Shown: piece by piece, positions 41,689-45,284 of the stretch
Layout of the letters: every line of letters begins with the position of its first letter
Position numbering within the stretch: the stretch's first letter is position 1
DNA from: Sphaerosporella brunnea
Taxonomy: Eukaryota; Ascomycota; Pezizomycetes; Pezizales; Pyronemataceae
Length of the DNA: 45,284 bases
Direction of reading: 5' to 3'
Assembly (NCBI GenBank): GCA_008704415.1
Contig: VXIS01000359.1
Span: 1 to 45,284 of the forward strand
The notes under the pieces: model-generated
Told to the model about the DNA's origin: nothing
The model's database searches: none
Seen by the model: the letters and a program-made list of their open reading frames with translations, nothing else
Translations under genes and position numbers: made by a program

Positions 41689-44600
41689 GAGTTTTATACT
41701 ACCGTGTCTTTTGTGAGGGTTGGTAGCGGGTGGTTGTTGTCGTTGTGGTGTTGGAGGTTGGGGGCAGCTGGAAGGGCGAGGGGTTTTATCCTTCTTTATA
41801 ACCGCCATCACGTACCACCAACTCGAAGTTATTCGAATTCGACCTAGAGCAAGGCTGACATGACAGGCGGATCTGGGAAATATGTACCCTCATCCCCTCT
41901 CTTATTGTGCATGGTCCCCGAGAGGATAATTGTTGGAACAAATAAAATGCGGAGGGCGAGACTTTCTCACTCTGGTGATTTGCACACCTCAGTAATTTCT
42001 TCATCGAGTAAGCTTCCACCCCTCGCATTTTGCTGACAAATGCCGGCCAGGGGTGCCGGGGGCGTACGTACGCTGTCTCGGAGTTCACAAACGCCGCGCC
42101 GGGCCCCACTCGGCAACTCCGCAAACATCAAGGCTGAGCCCGCACTGTTAGGGCGCCCAATAAGCGCCTCACACGAACATATTGAGGCCTGTAAACCGCC
42201 AGCCCAGCGGCCCGGCTCGATATCGCAACGCCGGAATGACGTCCCTGCTACGTGCTTCGATGCATTTCACTGGAAGCCGTGGCAGCTGAAAATGCTTTAC
42301 CGTAGATCTAGAAGATCCAACGACTGCCAAAGATCATCTCGTCTGGTGCCTGATCGCCTCACACGGATATGTCATACTAAAAGGGAACGATTGCGAGACT
42401 TTCGCTCCACTGCAGTGCCTGGCCGCTGCAAACCGGCTCGCATGCTTGTGTATTTGGCTAAGAATCCGTGCCGGACTGGGCGGGAAGGCGTTGCCGTCGC
42501 CGCGCATGCGGCATGCCACTATCCGCTGATCACCAGTTGTGCTGCGGCCATTCTTGACGACATGTGGCCAATTCGCCGCGCCGTGGCAGAAATTCGGATC
42601 GTTCGACATGACGTGAATGTGTTCGGCGGAGAGTCATACGAGATGCACTCTGGCGTAGCCGAGGCGACCATGGTTTGCAAGCCGCGTTAAATTAAGCGCT
42701 GCCGCGCACTCAACTCATATCATTCAGCTTCTTCTCGGTCTTTAATTCGCACTATTCAGGTTCCTGCTATGGTCCCCGCGCCCCGGCTGTGGCTCAGCTA
42801 GTGTGCGGAGATGTTCGAACGGAGCGGTCGTACCAGAAGGTGGCAGTGCTCGATATGCACCCGTGCATATCTGATCGCTGACTCTTCCAATCACATTCAC
42901 CACATTCACGGAGAAATGATACGGAATCATCTGACCCACGGGCCATGGCAAGGCATAATTCCACTTGATTGGATGCTCTGGGAACTTTGCCCGCAGCGAT
43001 CAGTGCTTGGATTTACCCGGATAGCGAAGTTCGAGTGCGGAAATGAAGACCTTCTACAGACTGTGTGTCCATTGGGCATTGAGGCTGGGCAGCTGTGACA
43101 CTTGCTCCGGCGCACTTTTCAGTCACGGAAACTAATCCCATGGTTGTGCCTGAGTTGATCATGACCATGCGTTTGTTCAGCCGCCTCAGCCAGCAAACTG
43201 GGGTCCGCATTTGTTGCCTAGGCTGAAACATGTTTCCTCACCTTTTTGTCCGTGCGCTAGGCTCTCAACGGTGCGGCTCCAGGCTGATCACTGATACCCT
43301 GCCTGTGGCTGCCATGTTCTACGGCCTCGAGAACAGAACGGTAAGACTGCTTTTATTCACCAGCTGCATCAATTGAACAGCTATCCCTCCGTTCTACCCA
43401 CATATCAGGCAAGCCCGTATGCTCATTGACGCCATAGTGGCTTTGCGGGCTCGGCCTTCTTGATGGCCCCCCTGCCAGCCGATGGAGCGGGGTCAAGGCA
43501 GCTCACGATCATGATACTGCCAATCGGCGATTGAATAGATGCCTTGCTGAACTCAATCACATCAGTTACAGAGTAACATGGGAATTAAAAAAAGCAGCTC
43601 ATTCTTCTCCGATCCTTATTGGGGTCGCAGTTACCCCTAATTTCTTGGAGCAATCAAAACTCAATTGCAAGCATCCATTCAAGGAAAGGAAATTGGCCCC
43701 CTCACAGATGGAATCCTACGGGTTGCGCGGTTTTGTTTGGTCGAACTATTCCAGCTATCCTGTAGCAAACAATGACCACCCCGGCTATCAAGGCGACGTT
43801 GTACCTGCTGGCTTATCGGCTGCAAGGCTGCGCCGCACTCGACCATGATATCAGCACGATATCGATACGCTTCACTATGCCGGTATGTTTGAATTTTTGG
43901 CGGGGATGCAAGACAAAATTCCGGCGGGGTACGTCCTGCATAACACAGGAAGGCAGATTGTTCGGCTGCCTGATCTGCGCACGCGCAGGGTTTCACGACC
44001 AAAAAAAAGGCAGCCTAGAAATGTTCTCTGCGCGGGGCTGAAGGACTGTACTCTATTGCCAGGGTGTATGCATATCGTAGTCCTGCCAACATGTCTCCAG
44101 CCTTCTATCCCATGGATGGGCGCAGGCTAGCAATGACATGTCGTGTCGGGTGAAGGGGTCAGTCATCGACGGGGTCACTGAAGGAGGGGTGACACTTGAG
44201 GGGTTGATGTCTCTTTTGCAGTAGTCTATTGATTTGACTGTACACGGCAAGAAGAGAACAACGCAATCTCATCAGTGGAGACGTCAGTATCTGGAATAGG
44301 TTGGATACATAGAATGCGATTGGCAGCCATTGGCAAACTTGAAACCATCGGCCAAAGAAACCTTACGTGGATATTACTCGAGGATGGATCTCAAGGTTTA
44401 AGTATAGATGTGAAGGGTTGGATGTTGCTATTTTTTCAAGGTGTGAATCTGGTTTTCTTGAGATAGAGGTAGTGAGGGATGACACTCATGGCATCACACT
44501 TGATGGGTACCACTTTATGAACGGGTCAGTTTTTCAAGGACTGTTGCATGGATCGCTACATTCATCCTTCCCACAGTGTTTCGTTCCTTCTTTCCTCACG

Positions 44601-45284
44601 CAACCTCTTGTATCCTATTCGACTCTGTTTCTTGGTTGCTCTTGGGTCTAGCCTAGTAGACCTCTGTCTCCGCTCCTGCTCCGCCTCCGTGTCTGCTCTG
44701 TTCACGTTGAGGGAAACCGTTGGAATAACGGTTTACACTGACCATTGACCTTGATGATCATCGCAAATCTATAGTTGATGCCCCCCGGTTCCTAGTCGTT
44801 GTAAATTTTACCCCTGATCATTGTAAACCCCCCTTTTGCACGATCGTGTAGAAATGAAAAATTTACAGACAAGACCGAATTATGGGACCGAATAACCAAA
44901 AACGAGGTCAGTTTTGTCCGAACACTAGTAGAGCAGAAGCGCAACTCTAGTGGGATCACCCAACAGCCATGGCCATTGCAGCAACATGTTGACTTCATTG
45001 CCTCTGAATTCAAGTAAGCCTTACGCTATTATGATAAAAAAACAGCCCACCGGCAACTGATAAGACCTTCCCGAGTGGTTGATTCATGCAGGGCCGCGCA
45101 TGTCAATGCGGGGTAATATATCGTCGCACCGCATTTGGAACTCCGAAAAAGCTTGTCTGGTTTTTTTTTTTTAATCATAATGTATTCGGCCGCTTGCGGC
45201 CATGACATAAAGAGCACATGTAGACTGCCCTTGGGTCCTATCCCTTGGACGGGCGAAACAGGGGTTGATCTCTCCTATGCAGTA
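41689..45284. other. Mirror of 1-3600
   Basis: No recognisable gene; close to the left-arm sequence with a few indels, ending one base beyond the mirror of base 1. Confidence 0.6.

Larger units (their letters stand above)
22866..45284 (-). repeat. Right arm of inverted repeat (error-rich duplicate of 1-22615)
   Basis: This arm is the reverse complement of the left arm and about 196 bases shorter. Differences are mainly one-base insertions and deletions and shortened homopolymers, concentrated at about 22866-28950 and 35000-37450. Stretches such as 29193-33290 and most of 38900-44500 are nearly identical to the left arm. All three G/C runs of 13-15 bases in the left arm (7544-7556, 9535-9549, 20349-20363) shrink here to one to three bases. 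That is the signature of single-pass long-read error with patchy polishing, not of evolution: open frames are broken at random positions and no transition bias is evident. Confidence 0.95.

Noticed and set aside
1..45284. Hairpin telomere, linear plasmid inverted dimer, or fold-back amplification
   Set aside because: There are no telomere repeats or terminal-protein/polymerase genes, the genes are ordinary chromosomal ones, and the spacer carries adapter sequence. Read-level artefact is the simpler account.

Overview
The window is a 45,284-base giant palindrome from a fungal genome, most likely a filamentous ascomycete (tentatively Eurotiales-like). The fungal assignment rests on 45-83 base introns with GTRNGT donors and CTRAC-type branch sites, a Golgi apyrase, a yeast-SHB17-type phosphatase and two uncharacterised gene families of fungal type. 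Bases 1-22615 (left arm) reappear in reverse complement as 22866-45284 (right arm), and the symmetry runs to within one base of both window ends.

The 250 bases between the arms are not genomic. They start with a TCTCTCTT..TCCTCC block and end in CCGTTGTTGTTGTTG-GAGAGAT, which is recognisable as the PacBio SMRTbell hairpin adapter, stretched by pyrimidine stutter. The palindrome is therefore best read as one uncleaved adapter read: insert, adapter, then the same insert backwards. The left arm carries intact genes. The right arm is the same locus with patches of uncorrected single-base indels (about 22866-28950 and 35000-37450) and near-identical stretches elsewhere. Treat the left arm as the annotation; right-arm gene copies are duplicates, and broken ones are sequencing damage rather than pseudogenes.

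Left arm layout: 1-3480, no recognisable gene; 3601-4506, von Willebrand A (VWA) domain protein; 5796-6355, a 556-bp TA-flanked MITE that ends 57 bases before the next start codon; 6413-7399, coiled-coil protein with tandem repeats and one intron; 8008-8715 (-), SHB17-like histidine phosphatase; 8716-10971, no convincing gene; 10972-13468 (-), a five-exon uncharacterised fungal gene; 14157-14645 (-) and 15087-16220 (+), a divergent tautomerase / GFO-IDH-MocA oxidoreductase pair; 16470-17201, a PD-(D/E)XK-like protein; 17296-17644 (-), a gene fragment beside a second MITE (17676-17944); 18773-19441, an atypical Ras/Rho-like GTPase; 20322-22475, a Golgi apyrase (YND1/GDA1-CD39 family).

The most interesting real biology is the first intron of the five-exon gene. 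It is 861 bases long (the others are 50-58) and holds 21 copies of a hairpin with an almost invariant 10-base loop, GCATAGAAGG. The stems covary: AAACGA/TCGTTT, AAGCGA/TCGCTT, GGGA/TCCC and AGGA/TCCT. The hairpins come in ordered pairs (AAACGA type then GGA type; AAGCGA type then GGGA type). I do not know a described element with this structure.
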